Positions 1 through 8,914 of a stretch of DNA of 41,866 bases are shown piece after piece (position 1 is the first letter of the stretch; each line of letters starts with the position of its first letter). The position numbers and the translations under genes are program-made. Source of the stretch: Sphingomonadales bacterium (lineage in GTDB: Bacteria; Pseudomonadota; Alphaproteobacteria; Sphingomonadales; Sphingomonadaceae); contig JAAFIB010000018.1 in NCBI GenBank assembly GCA_013297725.1, positions 1 through 41,866 of the forward strand, written 5' to 3'. The notes under the pieces are model-generated. The model was not told the origin of the DNA, made no database searches, and was given only the letters and a program-made list of their open reading frames with translations.

Positions 1-894
1 TTGCGCGACAAAGCACCGCTGCTGGTTGGCGCGCAGGATAATGGCGCTGCGTTGTGGCTGCCGCTGATGGAACAAAGCAGCGGCCATTATGCGGCGCTTG
101 CCAACTGGTATAATTTCCACTGGCGGCCCGTATTTGATAAAGCGACGGACGAGGTATCGAAGCTGGCCTTGTTGCGCGAAACGGCGCTAACGGTTCAGAA
201 AACTGCGCGGCGGCTGACTTTCGCTCCGCTGCCCGATGAAGACCACAGCGCAACCCTTATCACCAATGCGTTCCGGCAAGCAGGCTGGACTGTGTTTAGC
301 GAGCAATGCGACGAGAACCACATATTGGAAGTCAAAGGCCGCAGCTTTGACGCCTATTGGGAAAGCCGCCCCAGCCGGTTAAAAAACACCGTAAAGCGCA
401 AAGGTAAATCGGGCGTCGTCACGATCCGCATCGAACGTGAATACCAAGCCGATAGCTGGGCCGATTATGAACGCGTCTATGCCCGCAGCTGGAAACCCCA
501 TGAAGGCAGCCCTGAATTCCTGCGCCAATTGGCCGAACGCGAAAGCGTTGCCGGCGCATTGCGCATCGGCCTTGCCTATATTGATGGCATTCCGGTTGCC
601 GCACAATTTTGGACTGTTGAAAATGGCACCGCGTTAATTCACAAATTGGCGCATGACGAACGGCATATGCAGGCATCACCGGGGACGTTGCTTTCCGCTG
701 CATTGTTTCAACATGTCATTGACGTCGACCATGTTGATCTGATCGATTTCGGTACCGGTAACGATGCCTATAAAGCAGAATGGATGGAGGCTGTGCGTCC
801 GCGTTACCGGCTAGAGCTTTTTTGGCCGAACCATCCTGCAAATTGGCCGCACATTGCCATTCGCCACCTGCGCGCCTATCGCGCGTCAAAATAG
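1..894 (+). CDS. CelD/BcsL-like GNAT acyltransferase, exosortase cluster (5' partial)
   Basis: Reads in frame from the first base (TTG) to a TAG stop, 297 codons. The middle part has the CelD/BcsL acetyltransferase signature: the stretch YWESRPSRLKNTVKRKGK near residue 120 and DFGTGNDAYKAEW near residue 250, both typical of this double-GNAT/FemAB-like fold. Family members are usually somewhat longer, so the true start probably lies upstream of the window. An acyl carrier protein and two exosortase-A-associated hydrolases follow, the arrangement seen in sphingomonad PEP-CTERM/exosortase loci. A role in transferring an acyl or amino-acyl group during polysaccharide or protein-sorting work is inferred from context; the substrate is unknown. 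Confidence 0.8.
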   Translation: MRDKAPLLVGAQDNGAALWLPLMEQSSGHYAALANWYNFHWRPVFDKATDEVSKLALLRETALTVQKTARRLTFAPLPDEDHSATLITNAFRQAGWTVFSEQCDENHILEVKGRSFDAYWESRPSRLKNTVKRKGKSGVVTIRIEREYQADSWADYERVYARSWKPHEGSPEFLRQLAERESVAGALRIGLAYIDGIPVAAQFWTVENGTALIHKLAHDERHMQASPGTLLSAALFQHVIDVDHVDLIDFGTGNDAYKAEWMEAVRPRYRLELFWPNHPANWPHIAIRHLRAYRASK

Positions 895-909
895 GAAGAG
901 ACTATAAAC

Positions 910-1179
910 ATGCCTTTTGTTGCTGATGAAACCGAAGCTGCTGTCCGCGAACTGCTGGTCGATGTGTTGGGCGTTGCCCCTGCAACTGTGGCGGCAATGA
1001 CCGATGACACGCCTTTATTCGGTGCATTGCCAGAGCTCGATTCGATGGCCGTTGCAGGCTTGCTAACCGAGATGGAAGACCGGCTGGATATCATCATCGA
1101 TGATGACGATGTTGACGGCGATTTGTTCGAAAGCTTTGGTAGCCTGGTCACGTTTGCAAAGGCCAAGGTTGCAGAGTGA
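910..1179 (+). CDS. acyl carrier protein, exosortase-associated
   Basis: An 89-residue acidic protein with an acyl carrier protein fold. The phosphopantetheine attachment serine is Ser45 in the motif LPELDSMAV, preceded by an acidic four-helix framework. Start ATG has AGGAAGAG about 9 nt upstream and lies 15 bp after the acyltransferase gene; its stop overlaps the GTG of the next gene (GTGA), so the genes are very probably co-transcribed. It should carry an acyl or related intermediate as a thioester for the neighbouring acyltransferase or hydrolases. It is distinct from the second carrier protein at 38698-38940, which sits with sphingolipid genes. Confidence 0.88.
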   Translation: MPFVADETEAAVRELLVDVLGVAPATVAAMTDDTPLFGALPELDSMAVAGLLTEMEDRLDIIIDDDDVDGDLFESFGSLVTFAKAKVAE

Positions 1180-1883
1180 GTGCACAGCCCGATCACCTGA
1201 CATATGATATCGATTGGCAAGAAGAGCGCGTTCTTGGCCTTGGTGATCGGAATGCCAAACGCAAAATCCTGATTATACCGCCCCTATTTGACGAAATGAA
1301 CCGTATGCGGCGGGCGACTGTGGTTGCCATGCGCGATTTGGCAGCACGGGGCGTGGCGACGTTTCTGCCCGACCTGCCGGGGACGAATGAAAGTCTGGCA
1401 TTGATGCCGGAACAGGATCTGGATAGCTGGCGCGCCGCGATAAAGCTTGCCGCAGAACAGCTAGGCGCAACGCATATCGCCGCAATCCGTGGTGGCGCAT
1501 TGATTGATGATGCTGTGCCGAATTTGCCGCATTGGCGACTGGCTCCGGTTAAAGGCGCTTCGCTGATTAAGACCATGATGCGCACGCGGATCGCTGGCGA
1601 TAAAGAGGCGGGCATAACCACCGGCACAGAAGATTTGATGGCCGAGGCGCAGATTTCGCGGGTCGGGCTATCAGGCCATCTGCTCAATCTGAAAATGGTC
1701 GAACAGTTGATGCAAGCAGAAGCAGCACCCCTGCTCGATGTTCGCACCGTTAATGTGGGCGTTGGTGCGGATATGATTACAGGTTCGCCGCTCTGGCTTC
1801 GCGCCGAACCGCAGGATGATGCGGCCATGTCTGCTGCTATGGCCGCTGAACTTGATCGCTGGAGCGCATCATGCGGCGGATAA
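1176..1883 (+). CDS. alpha/beta hydrolase-like, exosortase A-associated hydrolase 2 type
   Basis: A 235-residue alpha/beta-hydrolase-like protein beginning with GTG, translationally coupled to the acyl carrier protein by a 4-bp overlap. The segment IIPPLFDEMNRMRRATV near residues 33-50 and FLPDLPGTNES near residue 64 match the family called hydrolase 2, exosortase A system-associated (TIGR03101), as far as I can judge by eye. Where a nucleophile elbow GxSxG is expected, the chain reads AAIRGGALID, with no Ser or Cys between the glycines. The protein may therefore be catalytically inactive or use another residue. It overlaps the next gene by 13 bp. Confidence 0.75.
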   Translation: MSAQPDHLTYDIDWQEERVLGLGDRNAKRKILIIPPLFDEMNRMRRATVVAMRDLAARGVATFLPDLPGTNESLALMPEQDLDSWRAAIKLAAEQLGATHIAAIRGGALIDDAVPNLPHWRLAPVKGASLIKTMMRTRIAGDKEAGITTGTEDLMAEAQISRVGLSGHLLNLKMVEQLMQAEAAPLLDVRTVNVGVGADMITGSPLWLRAEPQDDAAMSAAMAAELDRWSASCGG

Positions 1884-2683
1884 TCGACTTTGATTGCGCG
1901 GGCGATTTGCTGACCGGAACACTTGACGAAGCTGCAGGCACAACCGGGCTGTTGATTGTCAGCGGCGGCAATGAAATCCGCAGCGGCGCCTATGCCGGAC
2001 AAGCCATGCTGGCCGGGCTGTTTGCAACAATGGACTATCCCGTATTCCGCTATGACCGGCGCGGAATTGGTGACAGCGAAGGTGTAAATAGCGGCTTTGA
2101 CGGAAGCGCCGCAGATATTGCCGCTGCAGCCGCGGCCTTTCGCGAAAGCGCACCTCATATCGCCCGCGTCGTCGCCTTTGGAAACTGCGATGCGGCAACG
2201 GCTTTGTCGTTGTTTCATGCAGACGTCGCCATCGACGCTTTGATCCTTGCCAACCCGTGGGTGATCGAAAACGCGCCAGACGAAGCCAGCACTCCGCCGA
2301 CCAGCGCCGCTGTTCGCGCCCGCTATTGGAACCGGCTGAAAAATCCGCGCAGTGTGGTCGATTTGTTCACGGGCAAGATCAACCTGCGAAAACTGGCAGG
2401 CGGATTGGTGAAAGCGGCGCAAGCCGACAAGCCATCGGGTCTAGCCGAGCGCTTGGCAGAGGCGCTTGCCAGCAGCACCCTGCCCGCTACGCTGTTGATT
2501 GCGGATCGTGATACGACTGCGATGGCCTTTATGTCGGCGTGGAACTCCGTCACCTTTTCCGCTGTCAAAACACGGCCCGACGTTACCCTGCACAGTTGCG
2601 CAACGGCATCACACAGCTTTGCTGACGCGCCAGCAAAAGCCTGGCTAACAGACAAGATTTTGGGTGTGATGAGCACCAACTAA
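1871..2683 (+). CDS. alpha/beta hydrolase, exosortase A-associated hydrolase 1 type
   Basis: A 270-residue alpha/beta hydrolase. The opening LLIVSGGNEIRSGAY, the oxyanion-side strand FRYDRRGIGDSEG and the elbow AFGNCDAATAL are characteristic of hydrolase 1, exosortase A system-associated (TIGR03100). The nucleophile position is Cys rather than Ser (GNCDA), and a late ASHSF supplies the likely catalytic histidine. Start ATG at 1871 lies inside the preceding hydrolase gene. It is the last gene of this cluster before an intergenic gap of about 100 bp. The biological substrate of these hydrolases in exosortase loci is not known. Confidence 0.82.
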   Translation: MRRIIDFDCAGDLLTGTLDEAAGTTGLLIVSGGNEIRSGAYAGQAMLAGLFATMDYPVFRYDRRGIGDSEGVNSGFDGSAADIAAAAAAFRESAPHIARVVAFGNCDAATALSLFHADVAIDALILANPWVIENAPDEASTPPTSAAVRARYWNRLKNPRSVVDLFTGKINLRKLAGGLVKAAQADKPSGLAERLAEALASSTLPATLLIADRDTTAMAFMSAWNSVTFSAVKTRPDVTLHSCATASHSFADAPAKAWLTDKILGVMSTN

Positions 2684-2732
2684 CGGCTAGCCACTCATCC
2701 CCGTCCGATTGACGTTCGTCGAAAAGCATTAT

Positions 2733-2765
2733 TTACACTTGTAATCGAAACGACTACGCCTGTAA
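2733..2765. promoter_or_regulatory. putative BlaI-type operator pair
   Basis: A perfect TTACA-CT-TGTAA palindrome at 2733-2744 and an imperfect copy CTACG-CC-TGTAA at 2754-2765 lie side by side, with starts 21 bp apart. BlaI/MecI repressors bind TACA/TGTA dyads of this kind as dimers on adjacent turns. The pair sits 24-56 bp before the repressor start codon, which fits autorepression of the operon. Confidence 0.7.
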
Positions 2766-2788
2766 TCAATAGGGCGAAGGAGTCGGCG

Positions 2789-3169
2789 ATGAGTCAAAAA
2801 CCCACCGAACGAATTAGCGACGCGGAACTGGCCGTGATGGAGGTGCTCTGGGAAGAATCTCCGCTAACCGCCACCGAAGTTTCAGGCCGGGTTGCATCGC
2901 GCCGTGACTGGTCATTGGCAACGGTAAAGACATTGTTGTCGCGGCTCGTTTCCAAAAAAGCCATAGGTCATCATCTGGATGGTCGGCGTTTTCTGTACGC
3001 GCCTTTGGTTGAACGCGACGCCTATGTAACCGGGGAATCCCGCCGCTTGGTTGACCGGTTTTTCGGGGGCAAATTGATGCCGCTGGTCGCGCATCTGGCC
3101 GAGCAGGAAAAACTATCTAGCGACGATATTGCCGAAATTGAGCGTCTGTTGAGGGAGATGAAATCATGA
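2789..3169 (+). CDS. BlaI/MecI/CopY family transcriptional repressor
   Basis: A 126-residue winged-helix repressor. The N-terminal segment ISDAELAVMEVLWEESPLTATEV and the following WSLATVKTLLSRLVSKK recognition-helix region are the hallmark of BlaI/MecI proteins; the C-terminal half is the helical dimerisation arm that gets cleaved in induction. GAAGGAG lies 7 nt before the ATG. The stop overlaps the start of the BlaR1-type peptidase gene (ATGA), so sensor and repressor are coupled. It probably represses its own operon through the palindromes just upstream. No beta-lactamase gene is adjacent, so the regulon is unknown. Confidence 0.92.
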   Translation: MSQKPTERISDAELAVMEVLWEESPLTATEVSGRVASRRDWSLATVKTLLSRLVSKKAIGHHLDGRRFLYAPLVERDAYVTGESRRLVDRFFGGKLMPLVAHLAEQEKLSSDDIAEIERLLREMKS

Positions 3170-4758
3170 TCGATTGGCTTTTCGATACATTGATCGCAAC
3201 AACTGCGTTGCTGCTGATCGTTCTGTTGATCCGCGGCAGAGTCGCTCGGCATTTCGGCCCAAGCGTTGCCTATTGGCTGTGGCTGCTGCCCGCTGTGCGT
3301 TTGTTTATGCCGGTGCTGACACAAGAGGTAACTGCACCTGTAGCATCCACCACAAACATCGTCCGTGATACTGTTTTGGCGGCCGCAACTAACCCTGCGA
3401 CTCACAATGCCGTTACCGCAACCGGCAGCAGCTTTAACTGGCTAGCCATTGGCCTATCGGTGTGGATCGGCGGAGCAGCGTTGCTATTTATTGTGCAGAT
3501 GGCGCGCTATTGCTCGTTACGTGACGAATTGCTGGCGGACGCTGAAGAGATCGACCGGATCGGTAACATCCGCGTTATCCAAAGCGACCGGATCGGCGGA
3601 CCTTTGGCTTTTGGCCTGTTCCAGCGGTACATCGCTGTACCCGACCATTTCTCCCAAACTTTTAGCATAGAGGAACGCGAACTCGCATTGGCACATGAAC
3701 TCGCCCACCACCGCGCTGGCGATTTATATGCGAACCTGGCGGCCTTTCTGTTCCTATGCCTGTCATGGTTTAACCCGCTGGCGTGGATGGCGTGGAGTGC
3801 GTTCCGCTTTGATCAAGAAGCCGCCTGCGACGCCCGCGTGCTTGCCGGCACCGATACAGGAACCCGCCAGCATTATGGCCGCGCCTTGGCCCGTGCTGCG
3901 TCCACTGACCGTATGCCAACCCTTGCAATGGCGATGGCGCAAAACAGCCCGCACAACATTATTGAACGATTGAGGAGAGTGATGATGAAAGACACTAGCA
4001 AACGCCGCCTATGGGCGGGCCGGGCAGCGATATTTGCCGCCGCCGCGATTGCTTTGCCGCTAACTGCGACCGTTGTGCCGGTCTTTGCCGAGGACAAACC
4101 GGCGGCTGAAGCCGATGCGCCAAAGACTGTGAAGCAGAAAACCAAGATCATCATTCTAAAAGGCGAAGATGGCAAAATGCAAACCATCAACGTCAGTGGC
4201 GACCAAGAAACACCCTTTGTCAAAACCATCCAAAAGGACGGAAAAACCATCATCCTGCGCTCCAACAAAGAGATGACAGACGCAGAGGTTGAGAAAATGG
4301 TTGCTGATGCCGAAGCATCGCGCGGCGAAGCAGAGGCCAAATGGGGTGAAGCTGAGGCGGCTCGCGGAGAGGCAGAGGCACAGCGCGGGGAAGCCGAGGC
4401 CGCACGTGTGCGTGCGATGACCATCGTGAACAATATGGACGTCGCATCCTACATTCCTGAAATCGATATCCGCGAAGTCACCAAAAACTGCGATGAGGGT
4501 CAGCCTGTCGCAACCGACGTCACCGGATTTGACGGCAAGAACAAATCCCGCGTTCGCATCGTTATGTGCGGTAAAGGCCAGGCCAAAATGGCACGCGTCC
4601 AAGCGGTTCAGGGTTTGCGTGAAGCCATTGTCGAGATCGAAAATGACAAGGACATCCCTGAATCAACGCGCAAATCCATTTTGGATAGCATGAAAAAACA
4701 GATCGACCGGATGGAGGACCAAAGCGCCAAAGAGGATGATCCGGAGGACGAAGCTTAA
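3166..4758 (+). CDS. M56 family (BlaR1-type) membrane metallopeptidase
   Basis: A 530-residue membrane protein. Hydrophobic segments lie near residues 8-22, 36-50 and 93-110, followed by the zinc motif HELAHH at residues 177-182, and another membrane segment near residues 288-305. In BlaR1 relatives the cytoplasmic metalloprotease cleaves the BlaI partner when the sensor is triggered. The region after the last membrane segment is not a penicillin-binding domain: it is a charged stretch with four consecutive GEAEA-type repeats around residues 387-410, likely helical or coiled coil, then a Cys-containing domain that I do not recognise. What it senses is unknown; a beta-lactam is unlikely on this evidence. 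Confidence 0.87.
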   Translation: MIDWLFDTLIATTALLLIVLLIRGRVARHFGPSVAYWLWLLPAVRLFMPVLTQEVTAPVASTTNIVRDTVLAAATNPATHNAVTATGSSFNWLAIGLSVWIGGAALLFIVQMARYCSLRDELLADAEEIDRIGNIRVIQSDRIGGPLAFGLFQRYIAVPDHFSQTFSIEERELALAHELAHHRAGDLYANLAAFLFLCLSWFNPLAWMAWSAFRFDQEAACDARVLAGTDTGTRQHYGRALARAASTDRMPTLAMAMAQNSPHNIIERLRRVMMKDTSKRRLWAGRAAIFAAAAIALPLTATVVPVFAEDKPAAEADAPKTVKQKTKIIILKGEDGKMQTINVSGDQETPFVKTIQKDGKTIILRSNKEMTDAEVEKMVADAEASRGEAEAKWGEAEAARGEAEAQRGEAEAARVRAMTIVNNMDVASYIPEIDIREVTKNCDEGQPVATDVTGFDGKNKSRVRIVMCGKGQAKMARVQAVQGLREAIVEIENDKDIPESTRKSILDSMKKQIDRMEDQSAKEDDPEDEA

Positions 4759-4795
4759 GGAAAATCAAGCTCCCCAGTTCGATTTTCCAATAACT

Positions 4796-4826
4796 GGGCG
4801 GCCCCCAACCGGAGGCCGCCCTTTTT
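4796..4826 (+). terminator. rho-independent terminator after blaI/blaR1-like operon
   Basis: Perfect 8-bp stem GGGCGGCC (4796-4803) with GGCCGCCC (4814-4821), a 10-nt loop and five T residues. It lies between two convergent genes and is oriented for the plus-strand operon. Confidence 0.9.
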
Positions 4827-4828
4827 GG

Positions 4829-7732
4829 TTATTTAACAGCACCCGCTGCAACTGCCTCGCTTACGATGCGGATTTCAAGTGCGCCGTCCGCTGTAAGATA
4901 TTGCTGTGCTGCCTTTTGCACATCAGCAGGAGTTATCGACGACCAGATTTCGGTGCGCTTTAACCTGCGGCCCAGCCGTTCGGGCCGTGTCTGCGCTTCT
5001 GAAATCGCACTCAACCAGCTACTATTTGACCGTTCCTGCGCAGTAAACTGTTCCAGTATCGGCTGGCGAACACGCAACAGAGCATCCTCGTTCGTCCCTT
5101 CATCGCGCAACCGCGCCACAATCGAAAGCAGTTCGGATTTCACCACATCGATGTTTTCCGGCGTTGTCGTGACCAACGACAGGAAAAAGCCATAGCCTGG
5201 AAAGGCGTTGGACGGGATCGAAAACGCCTGTGGCGTGTAGGTCGCACCCAGCTTTTCACGCAGTACGGCACGCATTTCGTTTTGCAAAACACCCGCCAGC
5301 AAATCACGCGCGGCTGTGGAGCGTTGATCGCTGTCATCGCTTGCAGGCCAATTGAGCATGATAACCGCCTGGTCATCCTTGCCCTTATGCGTCAGCACGC
5401 GCGGCGTCAGATCCTTGGGAAAAGCAATCCCCACCACCGACTTTGCTTTGCCGCGTTTGGGAAAGGCGCCCAATGTGCTTGCGATCGCTTTGATCGCCAC
5501 GGCTTCATCGACATCACCGACAAGCGAGATTTCAATCGGTCCGTTCTGCAATTCTGGCTGCAATACAGCTTTTAGTTCGTCCATATTGCGTTCCGACAAG
5601 CCATCAACATCGGCATTGGCGATACGCGGATCGCCATTTGCAAGGATGGAGAACACAGTAGTTTGTAGCGCTGCCATCGGATTAGTTTTCAGTTGGTCCT
5701 CGATAACCGGCGCCAAGGACTGCCAACTTTGATCGGTTTCAGCGCGATAGCCATAGGCTTTCACCGAAGCAGCGATCAACTGCATCTGGAATGCTAAGTC
5801 TTCCGGCGAAACACTGCCGACCGAGGCAATGTCACGTTGGCGCAAGGACAGCCCTGTTTTCACTTTGCGGCCTGCGATAATGCTTTGTAATTCATCAAAA
5901 CTATGCGCCGCCAATCCGTCCTGCGCTGATGTTGCATCCATGAAAGTGGGCAAGCCGGCGATCATCGTTTTCTGTCCGGCTAGGCCCGATCCGATCCGCA
6001 CGGCAAAATGCACTTTGCCCGGTTCAAAATCGGTTTTCTTGATGTTCAGCATCACGCCATTACGAAACTGGATGGTCCGGAAACCCAATTCGCTATTCTG
6101 CGTATCGCTGGCAATTTTTCCATCCGTGCCAAAATTGCTATACGCAAATTTCCCGACCTTTTTTTCCTCCAGCGGCGCAACAGCGATAGCGCGGCTTTCA
6201 CCAAACGCCGCCGATGCTAGCCCTGCGAAATTCTCAACAGGGGCTTTCGACGCGAGGTGGATATAAGTGATCCCGCTGCCCCAATCTTTCTTAAACGCAG
6301 CGTTCACCCTTTCCGGTGTGATCTGGCTCTTATAGGCTTCAAAAATTGCCAGATACTCGGCCGCCGTCATGGCAAATGTCCTGTTCAAGCCATCGTTTGA
6401 CAGGCTTGTTGCGATATCTTGATGGGCGCGGCTGCTTTCGGTTTGAACCGAAGACCGCGCGCTTTCCGCCAATATTTGCAGCGCCGCATCGACTTCCTTC
6501 TGGCTGAGACCATGCTCCGCCATTCGCCGATATTCTTGTTCGGCAAATTTTAGCGCACTTTGCCAATCCCCATCTTTGACAAGCGCAGACAACGACAAAT
6601 TATACGCTGCGCGGAATAAAGAGGCAGTGCCCGCACTGGCAGTCGCAACGCGGCTGTCAGTTGCGCGGCTCAATTGATCCAATCGTTTGGCAAAAGCGAT
6701 TTCCCATATCTGGGATAAAAAGCCGTCTTGATATTCCTCGATCGTGTTTTCATTGACCTCGAAGGGTTCGATACGAACCAGTTCAACCGCCTCAACAACA
6801 CCGGGATTAACAAAATTGCCATAACGTATGGTTTGACTGACATCGGCTTTGCCGTACACGTTTCCGCCAGCTTTATCGAAACTTTTGCCTTTGCCCCGCC
6901 AATCGGCAAAACGGGTTTTGATTTTCTGCTCAACCGCATCAACATCGAAATCACCAACCAGAACCAATGTCGCATTTTCGGGGCGATAGTTGCGTTCGTA
7001 AAAGCGGCGAACGCTTTCCGCCGGTGCGTTTTGGATATCACTCTGATCGTCTGTGAAAACGCCACTGCCAACGTTCGATTCAGGCACAGCATTTTTCATA
7101 TAGGCTTGAAAGTTGCGAATACCCGGATTGTCGCGCGTCGGCGCCTCAGCCAAAATCACGCCACGTTCTTTATCAATCGCATCTTTAGAAAGCGCCAGCT
7201 CGCTTGCGGTTTCGCGCATGATCATCAGCGCGGCGTCAATCATTTCATCATCAGCGCGGGGCAGATCAAGTTTGTACCGCGTATAATCCGGCCCGGTTTC
7301 TGCATTGGTGTCTGGACCAAATGCCAACCCCAACCGCTCAAGCTTTTTCAAAAGCTCCCCATCAGGAATGTTGGTCGATCCGCGAAATGCCATATGCTCC
7401 AAAAAGTGAGCAAGGCCGCGTTCGCCCTCAATCTCTGCCATGCGACCAGCATCAATTGTCAAGCGAACCGAAGCTGCACCTTTGGGCGTTTCATTCCTGC
7501 GCAACGCATACTTCATTCCGTTCGGCAAAACGCCGTAACGCACAGTACTATCAGGCGTCAGGTCATTGGTCGCAATGCCCCAGCCATTTTTTTGTTCCGC
7601 GACTTCGGTTTGCTCGTTAGTTTTCGGTGCTTCTGTGCCTTGCGCAAATGCAGGCAGCGATGACGACAAGGCGATAGCCATTGCGATGATCGAAACCGGG
7701 CGCACGACATTTTTCGAGATTTTAAACTGCAT
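4829..7732 (-). CDS. M16 family zinc metallopeptidase (pitrilysin/PqqL-like), secreted
   Basis: About 967 residues. The inverted zinc motif HFLEH is at residues 109-113, in the context GLAHFLEHMAFRGSTN that defines M16 peptidases; the length fits a protein with two fused M16 halves (PqqL-like). An N-terminal signal peptide ends near residue 30 (PAFA|QG), so it acts in the periplasm or is membrane-associated. I start at the ATG at 7732, because GGGGAG lies 7 nt before it; another in-frame ATG at 7747 has no clear ribosome site. The gene is monocistronic, convergent with the BlaR1-like gene and divergent from the MBL-fold gene. It probably degrades peptides or misfolded polypeptides. Confidence 0.9.
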   Translation of the reverse strand: MQFKISKNVVRPVSIIAMAIALSSSLPAFAQGTEAPKTNEQTEVAEQKNGWGIATNDLTPDSTVRYGVLPNGMKYALRRNETPKGAASVRLTIDAGRMAEIEGERGLAHFLEHMAFRGSTNIPDGELLKKLERLGLAFGPDTNAETGPDYTRYKLDLPRADDEMIDAALMIMRETASELALSKDAIDKERGVILAEAPTRDNPGIRNFQAYMKNAVPESNVGSGVFTDDQSDIQNAPAESVRRFYERNYRPENATLVLVGDFDVDAVEQKIKTRFADWRGKGKSFDKAGGNVYGKADVSQTIRYGNFVNPGVVEAVELVRIEPFEVNENTIEEYQDGFLSQIWEIAFAKRLDQLSRATDSRVATASAGTASLFRAAYNLSLSALVKDGDWQSALKFAEQEYRRMAEHGLSQKEVDAALQILAESARSSVQTESSRAHQDIATSLSNDGLNRTFAMTAAEYLAIFEAYKSQITPERVNAAFKKDWGSGITYIHLASKAPVENFAGLASAAFGESRAIAVAPLEEKKVGKFAYSNFGTDGKIASDTQNSELGFRTIQFRNGVMLNIKKTDFEPGKVHFAVRIGSGLAGQKTMIAGLPTFMDATSAQDGLAAHSFDELQSIIAGRKVKTGLSLRQRDIASVGSVSPEDLAFQMQLIAASVKAYGYRAETDQSWQSLAPVIEDQLKTNPMAALQTTVFSILANGDPRIANADVDGLSERNMDELKAVLQPELQNGPIEISLVGDVDEAVAIKAIASTLGAFPKRGKAKSVVGIAFPKDLTPRVLTHKGKDDQAVIMLNWPASDDSDQRSTAARDLLAGVLQNEMRAVLREKLGATYTPQAFSIPSNAFPGYGFFLSLVTTTPENIDVVKSELLSIVARLRDEGTNEDALLRVRQPILEQFTAQERSNSSWLSAISEAQTRPERLGRRLKRTEIWSSITPADVQKAAQQYLTADGALEIRIVSEAVAAGAVK

Positions 7733-7919
7733 GATAAAGCTCCCCATATTCCAGCGATCACAGGGCTATCCGAAACAGTATTTTGTGAAAGTTCATATCG
7801 ACAAACGGCAGTGCCTTGCCCACCGATAGTATTCCCGTCGACAAACGCACAATTTTGAACGGCGAATAAAATGCGTGATATGCTTTCGCTCTTAGCTGCA
7901 ATCGGCCATAACGATAGAT

Positions 7920-8843
7920 ATGAGTGATTGGCCCGACAGTATCCAAGCAGGCGAAACTGAACTGCATGAACCGCTGGTGCGGCGTGTGCTGGCGCCTAAT
8001 CCTTCGCCATACACCTTCACCGGCACACAAACTTGGCTGGTCGGTGCAGGCAACGAAATCGCCGTAATCGACCCCGGCCCTGCGGGAAGCGGGCTGAGTA
8101 TTGGTGATCCAAAAGACATCAATGGCGCCGGTCATGTCGAGGCGATTTTGCGGGCGGTAGGTGACGCGAAGGTCACTGCCATTCTTTGCACCCATACGCA
8201 CCGTGACCACAGCCCGGCTGCTGCCCCATTAAAGTCAGCGACCGGCGCGCCGATTATCGGCTGCGCTCCCTTGGCGCTTAAGGACGATGGCCCGCGCGCT
8301 GACAGCGCCTTTGACCCCGATTACACGCCCGACCGGATCCTGACCGATGGAGATCGCATCAGCGGCGACGGCTGGACCATCGAAGCCGTTGCCACACCGG
8401 GCCATACCAGCAACCATATCTGCTATGCGCTGATCGAAAGTGGTGCGTTGTTCACTGGCGACCATGTGATGAAATGGTCGACCAGCGTCGTTAGCCCCCC
8501 CGATGGCGACATGGCGGACTATATGGCAAGTTTGCAAAAACTTTACGATCGCACTGACCGGATTTATTATCCCGCCCATGGCCCAGCGATTGAAAAACCA
8601 CAGCAATTGGTCCGCGGCATGATCGGCCACCGGCGCATGCGAGAGCGGCAGATATTGGGCGAGTTAAAAAAGGGCCCGCGACCGATCACGCAAATGGTTG
8701 AGGCCATGTATAAGGGGCTCGATCCGCGATTAAAGGGAGCCGCTGGACGCTCGGTCCTGGCGCATTTGGTGGATCTGAACCAGCAACAACGCGTTGCCGC
8801 CGATGACGACGTCTGGCGCGTAACGGCGGAGGCCGAAACCTAG
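7920..8843 (+). CDS. MBL-fold metallo-hydrolase (LACTB2-like)
   Basis: A 307-residue metallo-beta-lactamase-fold protein. The zinc-binding motif THTHRDH occupies residues 91-97, with later metal ligands in TPGHTSNH and FTGDHVM. The C-terminal 80 residues look like the winged-helix extension of LACTB2-type proteins. No signal peptide is visible, so it is probably cytoplasmic; relatives hydrolyse thioesters, lactones or nucleic-acid phosphodiesters, and the sequence alone does not decide. The ATG at 7920 begins shortly after a divergent intergenic region of about 190 bp shared with the M16 peptidase gene. Confidence 0.88.
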   Translation: MSDWPDSIQAGETELHEPLVRRVLAPNPSPYTFTGTQTWLVGAGNEIAVIDPGPAGSGLSIGDPKDINGAGHVEAILRAVGDAKVTAILCTHTHRDHSPAAAPLKSATGAPIIGCAPLALKDDGPRADSAFDPDYTPDRILTDGDRISGDGWTIEAVATPGHTSNHICYALIESGALFTGDHVMKWSTSVVSPPDGDMADYMASLQKLYDRTDRIYYPAHGPAIEKPQQLVRGMIGHRRMRERQILGELKKGPRPITQMVEAMYKGLDPRLKGAAGRSVLAHLVDLNQQQRVAADDDVWRVTAEAET

Positions 8844-8914
8844 GGCTTGAGGCCTTGATACAACTCAGTTAAAGCCTTTCTCGGGTCGTGACATCCTTTC
8901 AGGGAGGGATATTT

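Noticed and set aside
1193-2422. A 409-codon minus-strand open frame over the exosortase hydrolases
   Set aside because: Ser/Arg/Ala-rich shadow without motifs; the plus-strand genes have clear family signatures and coupled starts.
2789-4758. Beta-lactam resistance sensor system
   Set aside because: The M56 protein lacks a penicillin-binding domain and no beta-lactamase gene is nearby.
6728-7663. A 311-codon plus-strand open frame inside the M16 peptidase gene
   Set aside because: Antisense to the zinc-motif region of a well-defined peptidase; no domain or ribosome site.
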